A DNA stretch of 64,000 nt, taken from positions 125,031,484-125,095,483 of the forward strand of contig NC_092055.1 in the NCBI RefSeq assembly GCF_003086295.3. The letters are read 5' to 3'. Both the position numbers and the translations under genes were made by a program. This DNA comes from Arachis hypogaea. Its lineage: Eukaryota > Streptophyta > Magnoliopsida > Fabales > Fabaceae. How positions within the stretch are numbered: the first letter of the stretch is position 1; each line of letters opens with the position of its first letter. Shown here piece after piece: positions 1 to 12,416 of this stretch. The notes under the pieces are model-generated. The model made no database searches. It worked only from the letters and a program-made list of their open reading frames with translations, and was not told the DNA's origin.

Positions 1-480
1 AATCAACATTTTACAAATATTGTTCAGACATACACAAGCTCATGGAAGTCGGGCACGACGACATGAGTTCAACCTTAATTATCCAAATAAGTAACTAACT
101 CTTACTACATTTTCTATTTATCTAAAAATGAGATCTCAACAATCTCCCTATCCATACCCAAAGGGAGTAACCAATCTATCATCAAAGGTGGGAATTATTC
201 AAAAGGTGGTTATTGACTCCACCTCTACAATTATAAATACCCTGACATCCTTAGATATTTTTCAAATTCCAATCTATTAAAAATCTGGTAAAAATTTTTA
301 CTAACTTAAGTATCGGAATCTCTTGCAGGTACCACCCCTACTCTTCACGAGGAATTTGGACAACTTCATACAGAAGAAGTCGGGTCTTCCCCTACTCCTC
401 ACGAGGAATTCAGACAACTTCATACAAAAGAAGTCGGATCTTTTACCAAAAAGTGTCTAAACCTCACGTTCAAGTCCAAA
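1..480 (+). repeat. Probable Ty3-type LTR fragment (promoter to U5)
   Basis: This stretch resembles the 3' half of a plant Ty3/gypsy LTR. A TATA box (TTATAAATAC, 231-240) is followed by a segment ending in TCTTGCAGGTACCACCCC. A 54-bp unit, beginning CCCCTACTC at 335 and again at 389, is repeated in tandem twice with few differences. No gag or pol sequence lies next to it, so it is a solo or truncated LTR whose left edge is outside the window. The family assignment rests on remembered similarity to legume gypsy LTRs and is tentative. Confidence 0.45.
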
Positions 481-1582
481 TCACTCTAGTTCTAGGTAAA
501 CCTCGAAACAATATTGTATAATATAAAAAATATTAATTGAAGTATAAAAGTATAATATGACATTACTAGTTTTACTCTAAATTATATATTTTTATTCTAA
601 AAAATAACTTTAGGCTAGGCTAGGTGGCTTGAAGTATAACCCGAATCCGGTCCGAAATAACATCCGGTAAAAATGATAAATCCGAATCAGGTAAAAATAT
701 ATCTTGGATCTAGATCAAGTTTTGGGTAGAATAGGATCTTGAATACCCTTAATACACAAAACGAAATTGAAATCTTAATACTTATTTAAACAGACTAATA
801 AGTTAGCCACCAGATCAATTTAATTTAGTTACTGAGACGTTAGTTTTTTTATTATTATTAACATGAGGCGTTAGTTGAGGGTGTCAGAACTTGGATTATA
901 ATCTTGCAAATCCAAACAGACTCAAATATTTTTTAGGTGAATACTATAGTATTTAAAAGATGAATACTATAGTACTTAAAAGATGGTGGTTAATTTATTA
1001 AAAAAATATTAAAAAATAATATTTAATTTAAAAATATAAAAATAAATAATTAAAAAAAATTATTATAAAAAATAAACTAAATAAAATTTAAACAATAATT
1101 TATTGACACCATAAAATTGACCTAATTTTGAGTTTTCAAAAAGTGAACAGGTTGGCTAAAAGCTTCACAAAAAGTGAGTGTAATTAAATGGAAGGGAAAG
1201 GGTTTATCATCCATTGATCAAATCTGATGATAATAATATAATATCACAATTCTTGGCTAATTGTTCTCCCATTAGGTGTTTACATATCAATCAAGTTTTG
1301 TTCCCCTTTCTTAAGATTATAGATAAAACCACATTATCTATTGCCGAAAGCCGTATCTAATTCTTTTCTACTTTTGAAGCTCCCTTTTAAGAAACGAGTG
1401 ATGGTCACATAATGCTTTTCATATTTAAAGCCGAATTCAAATAATCAAATCTCTATCACTTAATGTGACTAATATGGAAAAACAGAAGACAAAAAGAAAC
1501 CGCTTTCAGAAGATGAACACGTTACATTGATAGCTCTTTGGACTTTTTCATACGGTGTCTTTCTGTATTACCAAAATATTAA
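481..1582. other. Intergenic AT-rich stretch, nothing recognised
   Basis: No coding region, RNA gene or clear element is seen. Positions 600-760 have a mildly GC-richer segment with CCGAATCCGG- and CCGGTAAAAA-like words, reminiscent of degraded hAT-type repeats, but without recognisable ends. The last nine bases (1574-1582, AAATATTAA) are the left target duplication of the next element. Confidence 0.4.
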
Positions 1583-2280
1583 GAGTAATTATACAAATCA
1601 GTCTTTAAAAATTTTAAAATTAGACATTTTAGTTCTAAGAAAAATTAATACACTGATTAATTTTTAAGGTTTTATTTTGGCAGACAAATTAATTCCCAAT
1701 TTATTTTTCGGCAAAATAATTATTCATATCAGTCTCAAAAAATTTTAAAAATGGACATTTTAGTCCAAAAAAAATTAATGTACAAATCAATCCCCTATCG
1801 TTTCTCTTTGTTAGACATAACAGTCCTCCATCCAAAAATAAAATAAAATAATAATAATAATAATTATTATTATTATTATTAATTGTACAATAATATTGTA
1901 CTATATCTTTTGTATATTTTGAACAAAAATAATGATAAATTTATTCATTAGATTCTTATATATATATATATATATATATAATCAATAAAATTATTAGAGA
2001 TTATTCTACAAGAAATTTAAGATTAAAACTATTTGATATTTTTGTATTTAATATAATTAAAAGATGTCCTATGTAAAAAAAATATTTGTATTAAAAAAAT
2101 ATTTTAATTTAGATTTATATTAAATATATGTTTCTTTTAATACAAATATATTTTTTAAAATAGGACATTTTTTTATTATATTAAATACAAAAATATCAAA
2201 TGGTTTTAACCTTGAATTTCTTGTAAAATAATCTCTGATAATTTTATTGATTATTATTATTATTATTATTATTATTGAGT

Positions 2281-2320
<40 letters not shown>

Positions 2321-2681
2321 AAAGAATCTAATAAATAAATTTATTATTATTGTGGTCTAAAAAATACAAAAAAAATTATAGTATTATGCAATTAATAATA
2401 ATTATTATTATTTTATTTTATTTTATTTTTGGACGGAGGACTGTTATGTCTAACTGAGAGAAATGTTGGAGATTGATTTGTACATTAATTTTTTTGGGGG
2501 ACTAAAATGTCCATTTTTAAAATCTTTGGGGACTGATCTCGTAATTACTCTACCGAAAAATGAAATGGAGACTGATTTATCTACTAGAGTAAAACCTTGA
2601 GAATTGATCTGTGTATTAATTTTTCTTGGGACTAAAATGTTCAATTTTAAAATTTTTGAAAACTAATTTGGATAATTACTC
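1583..2681. mobile_element. Long-TIR Mutator-like MITE with 9-bp target duplication
   Basis: This is a 1.1-kb, nearly palindromic element. It begins GAGTAATTATAC and ends GATAATTACTC. The arms are roughly 450-500 bp and share the words CAGTCT..AAAATTTTAAAA, GACATTTTAGT and GTTAGACATAACAGTCCTCC in inverted order. The centre holds AT and ATT microsatellites (1957-1980 and about 2285-2316). AAATATTAA precedes it (1574-1582) and follows it (2682-2690), a perfect 9-bp target duplication typical of the Mutator superfamily. It has no coding capacity. The short ORF at 2450-2644 on the minus strand lies wholly inside one arm and is not a gene. Confidence 0.88.
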
Positions 2682-2900
2682 AAATATTAAATAAGACTAA
2701 ATTATCAAAATGGTACTCCTAAAAAATATTAACAACAAATAAATTTTTAAAAGATTTGAAAAATACAACAAAAAATAAATAATAAATATATATATTTTAA
2801 AAAAGACTTTAGAAATCATATTTTAATATAATTTTTTGATGAGAAAAATAATTTTTTTTCATTCTCAAAATTTGATAATTTTATATTAAGTAAATTTTTT

Positions 2901-3423
2901 GAGATAATACTCAATTTGGTCCTGAACTTACATGCAAGTCTCAATTTAGTCCCTGAGGTTTCAATTGCCTCTATTTAGTTCCCGAAGTTTATAAACGTGC
3001 CTCATATTAGTCCCTGAGACCATTTTTAGTATAAAAACGTTAATACTAATAGAGCCCTGTTGTAGACTATCACATGTCATGTTAAAACTTGTAAATTGAT
3101 GCAATTTTGGTTTTGACATTTAAATAGCTCAAAAACGACATTGTATTACTTATTTTGTTAGGTAAAATTTTAATAAACACCATTTAGGATGTTGTTTTTA
3201 GGTTATTTGAGTGCCAAAACCAAAACGACATCATTTTACAAAGTTTAGTGTGGCATCCGGCTGCCACGACAGTGTTCCGTTAACGTTTGTACGTTAAAAA
3301 TTGTTTCAAGGACTAACATGAGTTATGTTCACAAAGTTTGTAGACTAAATAGAGGCAGTTGAAACTTTAAGGACTAAATTAAGACTCGCGTGTAAGTTCA
3401 GAGACCAAATTGAGTATTATCTC
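2901..3423. mobile_element. Mutator-like MITE, 523 bp, 9-bp target duplication
   Basis: The element begins GAGATAATACTCAATTTGG and ends with the exact reverse complement of that sequence. Arms of about 150-200 bp carry inverted copies of CTCAATTTAGTCCCTGAGG- and CCTCTATTTAGT-like words. Flanking AAATTTTTT at 2892-2900 and 3424-3432 is a perfect 9-bp target duplication. The first bases GAG and the 9-bp duplication fit the Mutator superfamily. There is no coding capacity. Confidence 0.88.
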
Positions 3424-4056
3424 AAATTTTTTTTAAGAAAATTAATGTGAATGACCAAATTTTAAAAAAAAAAATCTAGAAATTTCGTTTCAATTTTTTT
3501 TGTGCTCTTTCTAAATATTTATTCAAATCTTGCCAAAATAATTTGGATCAAATAGATAAATCATTTGCTAAATACAAAAATTTTTTTTGTTACTCATAAA
3601 AGAATATAATATTTATTAGTTATTTTTGTCGTTTTTTTAAATTATTCAAGAATTGTTTTGTCGATAACATTTTTTAGAGACTTTTTTTTCTGAACGCATA
3701 AATTTTTTGAATACCGAATTGGTAGATATGAGATTAAATAATTGTCCCCTTACGTGTTGTCATCTTCAACTTTTAACAATTAACATGCCAACCACATGTT
3801 CCAACCAAAAGACAAGTAAAAAAACAAAGCAAATCACCGACAATGCACAGTGATTTAACTCGCACAGTTTTGATTGTAGGGAGAAAAAATATATATTATA
3901 TATAATATCAGTCTGGAAATGTCCTACAGATTACAGCATGAGTTGGCAAAATTTAGAATAATGGACAATTTTTGACCAGAAAGCTCTTGGCTTTTCTGCT
4001 ACTACAATATGCAAATTGCAAAACATGACAAAATCATTCTTCCAAGATGGGGTGTG

Positions 4057-7000
4057 TTATGATCCATATTTGCACAGATTCTCAAATCCCATGTATTCAT
4101 GATTCTCAATCTTGTATACCATGTTTGATATTCCAACTCCACCTAACAAAAGGAATCATTAAAATGAAATAACTTCTAAGAATTCATATCTAATTAAATG
4201 AAATACTTTTTCACATTGAGATGTTAGTATAAACAATTTGAAAGAGAGAAGATTAGGAGTCTCACCTAATGAGATTGCACTAACAAATATTGTGCCAGCA
4301 AGAATGAAGATGATAAGGGAAGCTCTCCCAAATAGGATGATCAATCTCCTCACAATATGCTGTCCAACCAAGGCAGCTATAGTGGCCACCAGAGTCAAGT
4401 ATGCAGCTGTACAGCATTTTGTGAAAAGCACATGCATCATAATCCACCCGTTAAGTGATAAAACTGAAAATTAAGAGTGCGTTCGCGAGTCGAGATCTTA
4501 GAGGAAAAAGGAGGGAAGAGAATGGCTTGACCAGTAAATTGGAATAACATTTTACTTGTCAAAGTCAAACCCTTCTTTCTCCTCTAATGCCCGACTCGCC
4601 CGACTCGCAAAGGCTAAATGCAGGGTACTAAAGAATATTCTCGGGAACTAACCATAAGGAACCGGGAAACGCTTCAACAAGTAGTATTCTATAACAGACA
4701 TGGATGAGGAGAAGATCATGGCGAAGGTGGCAGTGGCGCTTGACACCTAAACACAAGATATTGAATCTAGTCAATACCATAAGTTCAAATTACCATATAA
4801 TTTGTCAAGATACATAGATGTTTTTAGGTACCAATTTTGACAATATGACAATGATTCTTTAACCAAAATGTGACAAGATTCATAATATTAGTGCAACAGG
4901 AAACTCACCTGAGGTGGGACTCCCAACTCCAAAAACAGTGGTCCCATAACAAATCCTCCTCCAAGTCCCAGCAAGCCGCCAACTACTCCAGCCAGTAAAC
5001 CGAAGACGCAATATATAAACAGCTGAAGAACAGTGAAATTTTTCTCTTCATCTCCGGTCGAAGAGATTACTCTACGCCCGCTAAATAAGCCACTTGCCTC
5101 ATAAGCAGTTACCCCAACTGACACCGGAATCTGTTAAAGATGAAAATATTATGCATTGTATTATCTTTTGAAAATTTTGTTTTGTGCTAATGGAGTAATG
5201 GTACGTCGTGTGCATTCGAGTAAAGCCGAAAAGACTCGAATAAGGTTAATGCTATGGAGGAACACCATGAGCAGAATTACCTGTAGAATGTTCAGCACCC
5301 AGTATGCTGTTGAACAAGTAGTTGTATAGTATTCCTGTTAATTGAAGAATGGAAGTATTGGATTAGTGTGTGTTTAGTTTTGCTTTTCTAGAATTGATTT
5401 TCAGTTAGAATTAAGTTTTATTAAAAGTGATTTATGTTTCTTAGTTTCCCTAAAAATGATCCGACAGAAAGCGAAAGAGTCACTTTTGCTAGAAGCAATT
5501 CTTGAGACTAGAATTGAATCTGAGACCTAGTAACTTTCATACACAAAAATAGCCAAAATTGAATCTTGAAGTGTATAATTGATTCTTAGTTGTACAAACC
5601 TTGATAATCTGTAGTGCAAGAAATGAAAACCAAACAAATAGAAGTAATCCCAACTCCTTCCAGTATATATTTTCAATAATAGTCACCTGCAAAGTCTGAA
5701 TTGTTAGACATGAAATTCATTTTGTTCAATTAGAACCAGCCGAAAAATAATGACATCAGTCACCTGGTGTTCCTCCTTCTTTGCTGTGCCACCATTTGGC
5801 CCGGCAGGAAGAGGTTTGTACTCTGCTTCAGCACCAGAACCTATCACAAAGAAAGTTGTATAAACCTTGACATGAGAAAATGATCCAAGATAATAGTACA
5901 TCAAAAGTTCAATTATCATGAACAAAGCCAAGTTGAACTATTAAGTTTTAATGGATTAGTATATCCAAATGGACAGTTATTTAAAGCCAAAAGGAGAGTG
6001 TTTAGGTACATAATACAAGATTTCCAAACTCACCATTTGTCTCTTGTCGCTGAGCAGCTTCCTAAACAACAATTAAACAAGACAAGTTAAGAAGTGAGCA
6101 ACGAGTAATTAGCAATCTAGCACTACATTATTGACACCAAATTAAACACTGAAAATATCATTATTACAAATTTATCAGAAAGCATCCATAATTGAGTGTT
6201 TGTAATAAACAGATTTACTAACAATAATTAAAATGAGGAGCACCGAAAACTATATATGAATAAAAATTTTAACGAGACCTTTTTCATTATGGTTTCCTTC
6301 TTCCAAGTTTCCACACCCTTAAAGAATGCCTTGGTTGATGTAACTGCAAAAAACCACATCAAAGATCAGTAAGAACTGTAAGAACGAGGAGAAAGCCTAA
6401 ATTGTAGTCAGTGTTAAGATTCATCATTACCTACAAAGATAACAATAAGCAGTATAGTGACCATCCAATCAGGGAAAAGAACATTGAAGGTCACTCCAAT
6501 GCTGATTCCAAGCATCAGCATTGGTTGAATGAGAAGTGCCAAATCATAGTCAATTATAGGCATATCCAATGTTGGATGCCTTAGTCTAAGGTTGTAGTAA
6601 ACAGTTGACAAAGCTGCTCCCATGATCATACCTGAAAACAAAAACAAAATTGGCTTATAATTGAAGATAATTGGACTCATGGGAATTGCAATTCTTTTAT
6701 TTGAAATGTAAAACTATTATAATACAATGTTAGTGATAAATTTAGTCTATGAGCTTTCACACCATTTTCACATTAAAAAAATGAATAAAAAATGACCCCA
6801 AGTTTTTATTATTCTCTTCCTGCAACTACTAAAATAACTCATGAAAAATAACAGCAGAAATCTTGAGATTAAAATTTTCTGAGCCAAATCAGCTAGTACA
6901 CCTAAACACTATCTGGCATAAACAAACTCAAATGAGAAATTTATAGCAGAATGGTGATCATCAAATTTATTATTATGTGTGCTTTTGTCTTACATTTTGA

Positions 7001-7209
7001 GATAGCAGTTGATGATTTTGGATCAAAACCAATGATGAGACTAAGCATGGGAACAAATATGCCACCTCCACCAACACCACCTACGCTTCCAAATGCAGCT
7101 CCACAAAATCCAATAAAGCTACCAAGCACAATTCTCCACCCGAATTCCATATCCTGCACATATTATAATAAAGATATATTAACATCCATTTATAAACTTC
7201 CCCGACACA

Positions 7210-7267
<58 letters not shown>

Positions 7268-7886
7268 TATAATACAATAGAAAAAATGAACTTTACATCA
7301 ACACATCAGCAATCACAATAAATTCAATAAATTCTAGCAGCACTTTTTTTTAGCCAAAGCTGCTACATAACATAACTGCACTACCAATTTGAAAATAATA
7401 ATAATAAAAAAACTCTTTTTTGAATCCCAAAATACATTTAAAAGGGTCAGCCAAAAAAAATCAAAGAATTCAAAAAGGTTGTTGAACTTGTATACCATTC
7501 ACTACTCACCATGAGAGTTAAAACTGAAAAAGAAGACTTAAAAAACTGAACAAAACAACACCAAATCTCTTTTCGCCTTTGGAAGATTAAACAATATCAG
7601 ACACACAAATCAAGTGAGGAAAAAAGAAAAGAAAAAGCAAAAGGATAAAGAGCTTAATTACCGGCCACACATGTTGATAACCTGATTCATTAGCTTGCCA
7701 TAAGAAATTCACAGCTATGTTCAGGAAACTCTGATCTTGTTGAGTAACATTGAACCATGGAACTTCCATCTTCATCATCCTTTCACCAGAAACAAACACC
7801 ATAACAGATGCAAAACACAGCAACAACATCCATATGGATCCCATTCCCACAACACCCTTCAACCATCTTCCTCCAAACTCAGCCAT
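4057..7886 (-). CDS. Sulfite exporter TauE/SafE family membrane protein (12 exons, 479 aa)
   Basis: This is a polytopic membrane protein of the plant TauE/SafE family, a predicted anion or sulfur-compound transporter whose substrate is not shown by sequence. Minus-strand CDS exons are 7662-7886, 6994-7153, 6431-6631, 6279-6343, 6034-6061, 5764-5840, 5600-5686, 5281-5334, 4909-5130, 4653-4746, 4266-4406 and 4057-4142. All introns are GT-AG, phases join without a stop, and the total is 1440 nt. Residues 1-35 hold a hydrophobic signal or first membrane segment. Exon 2 encodes the glycine-rich [16 protein letters not shown] segment. Exon 3 encodes a [24 protein letters not shown] loop and a membrane helix. 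Exon 9 has a second glycine-rich repeat ([14 protein letters not shown]), and exons 10-11 hold further helices. Two such glycine-rich halves are the family hallmark. The start at 7886 was chosen for its GATTATGGCT context; an in-frame upstream ATG at 7952 would add 22 charged residues. The gene looks intact and single-copy here. Confidence 0.93.
4473..4612. mobile_element. Small inverted-repeat insertion in the TauE gene (MITE-like)
   Basis: The intron between exons 10 and 11 contains GAGTGCGTTCGCGAGTCGAG. About 130 bp later comes the inverted counterpart of CGCGAGTCG and TTAGAGGA (CTCCTCTAATGCCCGACTCG, then CCGACTCGC). The middle is a different, roughly 40-bp sequence. The higher GC content than the surrounding intron and the inverted ends suggest a MITE or other foldback insertion. 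I could not settle a target duplication, so the boundaries are approximate. Confidence 0.5.
7211..7268. repeat. (AAT)n microsatellite in TauE intron 1
   Basis: There are about 19 consecutive AAT units on the plus strand, ending in AATTATAATAC. The array lies in intron 1 (7154-7661) of the TauE/SafE gene, about 58 bp from the exon 2 acceptor. Arrays of this length are usually length-polymorphic. Confidence 0.95.
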
Positions 7887-8513
7887 AATCAATTTTTTCT
7901 CACTTTTTTTTTCTTCAACACAACTCCTTCCTTTTCTACTCTTTCTCTTCAAAAGAAAGTTTGAATCTTCACCACCTTATAGTATTAAAAAGAACTATAT
8001 GGGGTAAAATATTTCACGTTTCTGTGATCAAATCTGTGCTAATTTTCTAAGATAAACAGAATTTGACAGCTAGCAAGTCAGTTAAGGCAAGCAATTGACG
8101 ATTATAAGAAAGAGTTTATTTTAATTTGATGTATGCGTCTATGGCTTAAATAAATGATTATATTGTAGAAAAGAGGGGCGAAGAATTAAATTAAAATTGA
8201 ATGAGCAAACTTCCAAGGAGTTCACTTTGGCGTGAAGGAACAGAATCAGAATCAAAGATAGTAACAACGCAGATACGAAAAAACAATGAGTACTTGTTGA
8301 TTGGGAAGAGAACAAAACAACGATTGAGCTCAAGATTGAAGCGTTGATGGGAACTCGACACAACAACAAATTTTGCAGTGAGTTTTGGCGAGGTGACGAA
8401 AAACAGCTCCTTTTTCTTTTTCTTTTTCTTTTTTTTTCGTTAGTTTCTTTCTCTCTCTTCAAAAATATGAACTTGTGAATAATTATTGTAAGTTTGGAAC
8501 TAGCAACAACGTA

Positions 8514-8521
8514 TTTATAAA
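8514..8521 (-). promoter_or_regulatory. TATA box of the TauE/SafE gene
   Basis: On the minus strand the sequence reads TTTATAAATAC, a good plant TATA box. About 30-40 bp downstream (near 8480) is a likely start site. It is followed by a GA-rich leader (GAAGAGAGAGAAAGAAAC, about 8447-8464) and an A/G-rich tract near 8400-8450. The 5' leader to the chosen ATG would be about 590 nt, so a 5'UTR intron is possible. No cDNA is available to decide. Confidence 0.6.
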
Positions 8522-8579
8522 GATTTTTTTTTTTTTTTTGGATTGGTAAGAATAGTACTAAAGAGATCAACCAAGGAGG

Positions 8580-11500
8580 AAAAAATAAATAAAAAACTTA
8601 TAGGTACCGGAGTTGAATTTAATTTTGATGTAGTTTTAATGTTTTATTGTAAAATATTATATAATTATTTACATCTTTTTAAGAGACTATTTTCTAATTT
8701 CTACCATATATAAAAGGTCATTATTATTGTGGTGGTTGTTATTATTATTATTATTATTATTATTTATAGATATATAAAAAATTAGTCACTATTTATAAAT
8801 AATAAAATATATATATAGAATTTAAAAATAATATTTTTAATATTAAAATTAATCATTAAAATTAATCTGTTATATATATATATATTGTTTAATTTATTTA
8901 TAATATGTATTTTATATTTGAACTAGTTTATGTTTTTGTGTTTTGTATGGAAAAGATACATAAAATTATATAAAAATTTTTTATTAAAAAAGTAAACTAA
9001 AAATATATATAATAATTATTATAAAAGTTAAGTACGATTTTAGTTTTTAAGGTATAAATCAAAAAAAATTTTCGTTCCGAATTTTTTTTGATAATTAATA
9101 TCAGTCTTAATTCATATATGTATTATTATTGGGTATTAAAAATAAATTTTGTTTGTATTACTAATATTTTTTTAACTTTCCTCACTCAATCTGTAATTAG
9201 GTTCAAAAGCTAGTCTATCTCATTGAAAACAAATGTAATATAATCAGTTTTTATCTGAAAGTACTATACATTGACATAATCATAAGAGAATCAACTTTAG
9301 CTCGTTAACAATATGGTGTTTGGTTACTACAGAAATATTTTTATATAAAATTATCAATAAATCATGTATGCCTTGTGATAAAAATAATATATTCAACATG
9401 AATATTGTTTGTTAGGTAAAAGATATAACAGGTTAACAAAAAAAATCATTACCATGGGTATATTTATTTTAACAAATATTCTTCTATCTAATACTATAAA
9501 AAATACACTGACTATCCTGAATTACTACAGGTTTAACTTCTATTGACAGTGATAGAATACCTAAATTGAGACATTCCGGACTATAGTATTCATCAAACAA
9601 ACAATCAATAAAACACGTATCCATGTTTTCTCATTTTGAGTAAATTTACGCATAAAAAAAAGAAAAGAAAAGAAGAGCTGAAATAGCAAGAGCGATAAAA
9701 ATGATGATTCTCATAATTTTGTTTGACTATTTATATATAAAAGACCAGAAGACTATAGTTATCTAACAAAATTAATTTATATTTATTGCATTTAATTTAA
9801 TTAAGTAAGAAATTATTTTATTTTAGTGTAGTCCTTGATTCACATTATTTGAATTTGGCTAAATACATATGATTTTATTTGATTTAATTATTAGTTAAAA
9901 ATATCTTAGTTGCCTATTTTATTCATAGATTTATTATTTTAATGAATAATAAATTAATTAGTTAATACACATAATATAATTAATTTGATTTAATAAAATA
10001 AAAAAATCAATTAGAAAATACTATCAGAATATTAAAAGAAATAAATTAAAAAATATTAATAAAATATATTTATATAAATTATAATAAATTTTGTAATAAT
10101 TTAAATATCTAATCAAATTAATTTGTTGATATAATTAATTTATTATAATAAATTACATTTAATGAGTTAAAAAAATAAATCTAAAAAATAATCTCAAAAA
10201 CATGTCATGTCAGCTCTATCGTTAAATATAAAAACCTAATTTTGATATAATAGAATAGAAGAATAGATAGATATGTATTTTTTTTTTGGTGATTATTTTA
10301 TACTAGTATTTATATTTAGTAACTACTAATTTTAGTATACATCTAATATAAAATTTAGTATAAAATTTTAAATATTTATTTATTACAAATTTTATATTAC
10401 AAACAAATATTTTTAATTATTTATTTATTACAAATTTTTATTCTAATATGATAGATTTGATTATTTTAATAATTGATTATTCAATTAGAAAAATATGTGA
10501 ATATATATATATATATAAAGCACGTCTAAAGACATTTTTATTTAATCAAGAGTACTTATTTTTTGTTGATTAAATAAAATTTAACTTTTATTTATTATAT
10601 TTTATATTAATATTTTAATTTTAAAATTTAAAATTTAAAATTTAAAATTTAGAATTTAAAATTTAAAATTTAAGTTCAGATTTTTAGTTTAAAATTTAGT
10701 ATTTAAAATTTAAATTTTGCAGTTAAAAAAGTACTATACTTTTTATTTTGTAAAGAACGCATTAGTATTCGTCATGTATAAATATGTATTAGTATTCGTT
10801 ATATATAAATATTGACAAATATATAATGGCTAATTTAGTAGCATATATAAAAAACTTTTATGATCATAAAAAAAATGTAAATTAACATGTATAAAATAAT
10901 TTTAAAAAAATAATAAAATTTTAAATTCACTCTTTACAAAGTTATTTAATGGCATAAATCATATGAAAATTATGCTCCTACATTACATGAAATTACATAA
11001 AATTTAAATACAAATATTATTTATATATTAAAATTAATTATTAATATATTTATATTTTAATATATATTTTATATTATGATTAATTCTAGTAGTTAATTTT
11101 AATGTATATTTAGTATAATCGAAATTAAGCTCATAGGAAAATTGATCAAGTTCATATGCTGTTTTTTGTTGTTGCATTATATTAGAAGAGGCTCGATCTC
11201 AAAATTTCTATCCGGAAAGGAGGAATAAATGCCATCATATGGCTCAGGGGCAGTTCATATACTGATATACCTTAACATTAACATTTATAAGAATTAAAAA
11301 AAAAAAAAAAAAAAGACCAACATAAGGATGTGGGGTATATTCGATTCAGAAGTTAATGACCAATTGACCCACCTACCTACCATAGTACCATGTTGCAAAT
11401 GTGCTGATATTCGGAGTTCAATCCCAGTTAGCTAAATGCTAACGACTACCATATAGCTTATCAAAATGAACAGGAATATGGTTGACCAAAAATTAAAAGA

Positions 11501-12000
11501 GAAAGTGTGTTTAGACTTTAGAGTCAATATTGCTTAGTTAATATTACAATCAACATTCAATATTAAAAAAAATCAAAATTTTTAAAAATCAAAATATTTT
11601 AAACATAATTAGAAGAATATCTAACACTAAAATTCAATAAAATTTTATCTTTAATAAATTTATGCTAAATTTATTTGATAATTTATTATAATATTATTTA
11701 AAATTAACAGATATAATATTAGTTCTCTAAATTACTCATTAAAAAATAAATAAAAATAAACATCGACTCTAGACATCTTTGAAAAACATTGGTCCTTTTT
11801 TTGAATAATATAATTTTTTATAATTATATTATTCATGATTCTAATTGTTATAATTATATTGTAAATTTATTGGTATTTATGAATTAATATGTATGTGAAA
11901 AAACTTATTAAAAATAACAAAGATATTAATTGTCCCACAAAAATAATTGTTAAAAATACAAATTAATAAAAATTTATTAAGAATTAAAATGTCTAATTTA
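8580..12000. other. AT-rich intergenic region, no gene seen
   Basis: Six-frame reading shows no credible coding region. The stretch contains simple tracts: (ATT)n near 8741-8765, TA repeats near 8872-8885 and 10499-10516, an AAATTTA heptamer array near 10618-10672, and a run of A at 11290-11313. Around 11155-11460 is a slightly GC-richer patch with GGAGTTCAATCCCAGTT, faintly like a SINE B-box region. It lacks a convincing A box and a tail, so I leave it unclassified. Confidence 0.5.
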
Positions 12001-12416
12001 GGGTAAAAACCCTAAATAAACCAATGCTAGTTTAAGTTTACGCAAATCACCCAAACAAAAAAAATGTTACATGCATGTTCCTAAAAGACATTTTCAAGCA
12101 AATCAAAGTAAGCATATTCGATTTAGGTTCGTTGATAGAAAATCGAAATAACCATATTCGATTTAGTAGTTTTTCAAGCAAATCGAATCACACTCATTCG
12201 ATTTTATGCATGCATGGTGAGGGTTCCTAGTAAATCGAACGAGCCCAATTCAATTTACCATGCTCGTCATGTCCATGAATAAATCGACACAGGGCAAGTC
12301 GATTTAGTATGTATTCAGCAAGATATATAAATGGATATAACTTAATTCGATTTACTAAGTCACAAATGTATATAAATAGCTGTTAAATGTGAAATCCTTA
12401 TCATAGTGATTTGCAA

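Noticed and set aside
7887..7952. Upstream in-frame start for the TauE protein (adds 22 residues)
   Set aside because: The extra residues are highly basic and precede the hydrophobic segment; the ATG at 7886 has the better context and leaves a typical N-terminus. Not excluded without cDNA.
8139..8570. 143-codon minus-strand frame upstream of the TauE gene
   Set aside because: It spans the predicted TATA box and leader, is rich in Lys/Arg and Ser/Leu repeats, and has no family resemblance; more likely a 5' leader read-through.
11155..11460. SINE-like segment
   Set aside because: A B-box-like word exists, but there is no A box at the right distance, and no clear tail or target duplication.
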